This document shows positions 6,475 to 6,869 of a stretch of 6,869 nt of DNA, in pieces. The position numbers and the translations under genes were made by a program. Where the stretch lies: contig JAICVP010000111.1 of NCBI GenBank assembly GCA_025935275.1, positions 1 to 6,869 of the forward strand, given 5' to 3'. This stretch comes from Thermoleophilia bacterium (lineage in GTDB: Bacteria > Actinomycetota > Thermoleophilia > Gaiellales > Gaiellaceae). The notes under the pieces were generated by a model. That model searched no databases. It was not told the origin of the DNA and saw nothing but the letters and a program-made list of their open reading frames with translations. Every line of letters begins with the position of its first letter. Position 1 is the stretch's first letter.

Positions 6475-6869
6475 AGATCGAGCGCGTTCGTCTCGAGCGC
6501 CGCTCGATCGAGCTCGACCCGCCGTTTCACGCGGCCTGGGATCCGGAGCCGCGCCGGTCGTTTGAGGCCACGCTCGTGCTCGTCGAAACCGACGAAGCTC
6601 TCACGGGGATCGGCTCGGGCGACACCATGGACGGCTTCGAGCGCTACGAGCACCTCTTCGTCGGCCAGGATCCGCTCGCCATCGAGCGGCACGTGGCCGT
6701 CCTCGAGACGATCACGTTCCACGCCGGCCGCTATTGGCCCCTCGAGGCCGCGCTCTGGGATCTCGCGGGCAAGGCGGCGGGAAAGACCGTCGCGGAGCTT
6801 CTGGGCGGACAGCTCGACCGCCTGCCCGCCTACGCCTCGACGGGAGAGCAGCGCTCGCCGGACGAGCGC
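6471..6869 (+). CDS. Enolase-superfamily enzyme, mandelate racemase/muconate lactonizing type (3' end cut off)
   Basis: The first 133 residues of a protein that runs past the right edge. The start is GTG at 6471 in a GTGA overlap with the Fae stop; it gives the usual N-terminus KIERVRLERRSI, and an internal ATG (residue 53) would lose the first strands of the capping domain. The visible part is that N-terminal domain: a strand-rich opening, LVGQDPLAIERHV-like spacing (FVGQDPLAIERHV, 63-75), a histidine- and tyrosine-containing segment (HAGRYWP, 84-90), then the family hallmark LEAALWDLAGKAAGKTVAEL with LGG (91-113) and PAYASTG (119-125) entering the barrel. Members abstract a proton next to a carboxylate with a magnesium-bound enolate, for example in sugar-acid dehydratases, racemases and cycloisomerases. 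The catalytic lysines and metal ligands lie beyond the window, so the reaction cannot be assigned. Being co-transcribed with Fae and a dehydrogenase suggests breakdown of a hydroxy or sugar acid. Confidence 0.87.
   Translation, partial: MKIERVRLERRSIELDPPFHAAWDPEPRRSFEATLVLVETDEALTGIGSGDTMDGFERYEHLFVGQDPLAIERHVAVLETITFHAGRYWPLEAALWDLAGKAAGKTVAELLGGQLDRLPAYASTGEQRSPDER

Overview
This window is very GC-rich, almost fully coding DNA. Spacers are minimal: genes on a strand meet in four-base NTGA overlaps, and there is no clear Shine-Dalgarno sequence before any start I could place. The -10-like boxes sit six bases upstream of start codons, as in leaderless transcripts. These traits, and the protein families present, suggest a high-GC actinobacterium, perhaps of a deep lineage such as Thermoleophilia. 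That placement is an inference from style, not from a marker gene.

Left part (2-3755, + strand): the end of an ABC importer operon of the dipeptide/oligopeptide family. It holds a DppB/OppB-type permease cut by the window edge, a complete DppC/OppC-type permease, and one 677-residue ATPase in which the usual two ATP-binding subunits (D and F) are fused. The three genes are linked by ATGA overlaps. The substrate-binding protein, which would show what is imported, is not in the window and may lie upstream.

Middle (3734-5974): two zinc-dependent medium-chain alcohol dehydrogenases face away from each other across a 39-base spacer. The minus-strand gene runs into the ATPase gene tail to tail, with a 22-base overlap. 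The spacer carries two mirror-image promoter-like elements, each with a TANNNT box exactly six bases from its start codon.

Right part (4877-6869, + strand): the plus-strand dehydrogenase is followed by a formaldehyde-activating enzyme (Fae) homologue and then by the start of an enolase-superfamily (mandelate racemase/muconate lactonizing type) enzyme. The junctions are CTGA and GTGA. No ATG, GTG or TTG can start Fae without losing its conserved N-terminus, so a CTG start is the best reading. Together these look like a catabolic or detoxifying operon that handles formaldehyde or another small aldehyde, possibly released while a sugar acid or similar hydroxy acid is degraded. The importer on the left could feed such a pathway, but it is convergent with the dehydrogenase gene and nothing in the sequence proves the link.

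I saw no tRNA, rRNA, CRISPR array, insertion sequence or clear terminator. There is no gene-free stretch above 39 bases.
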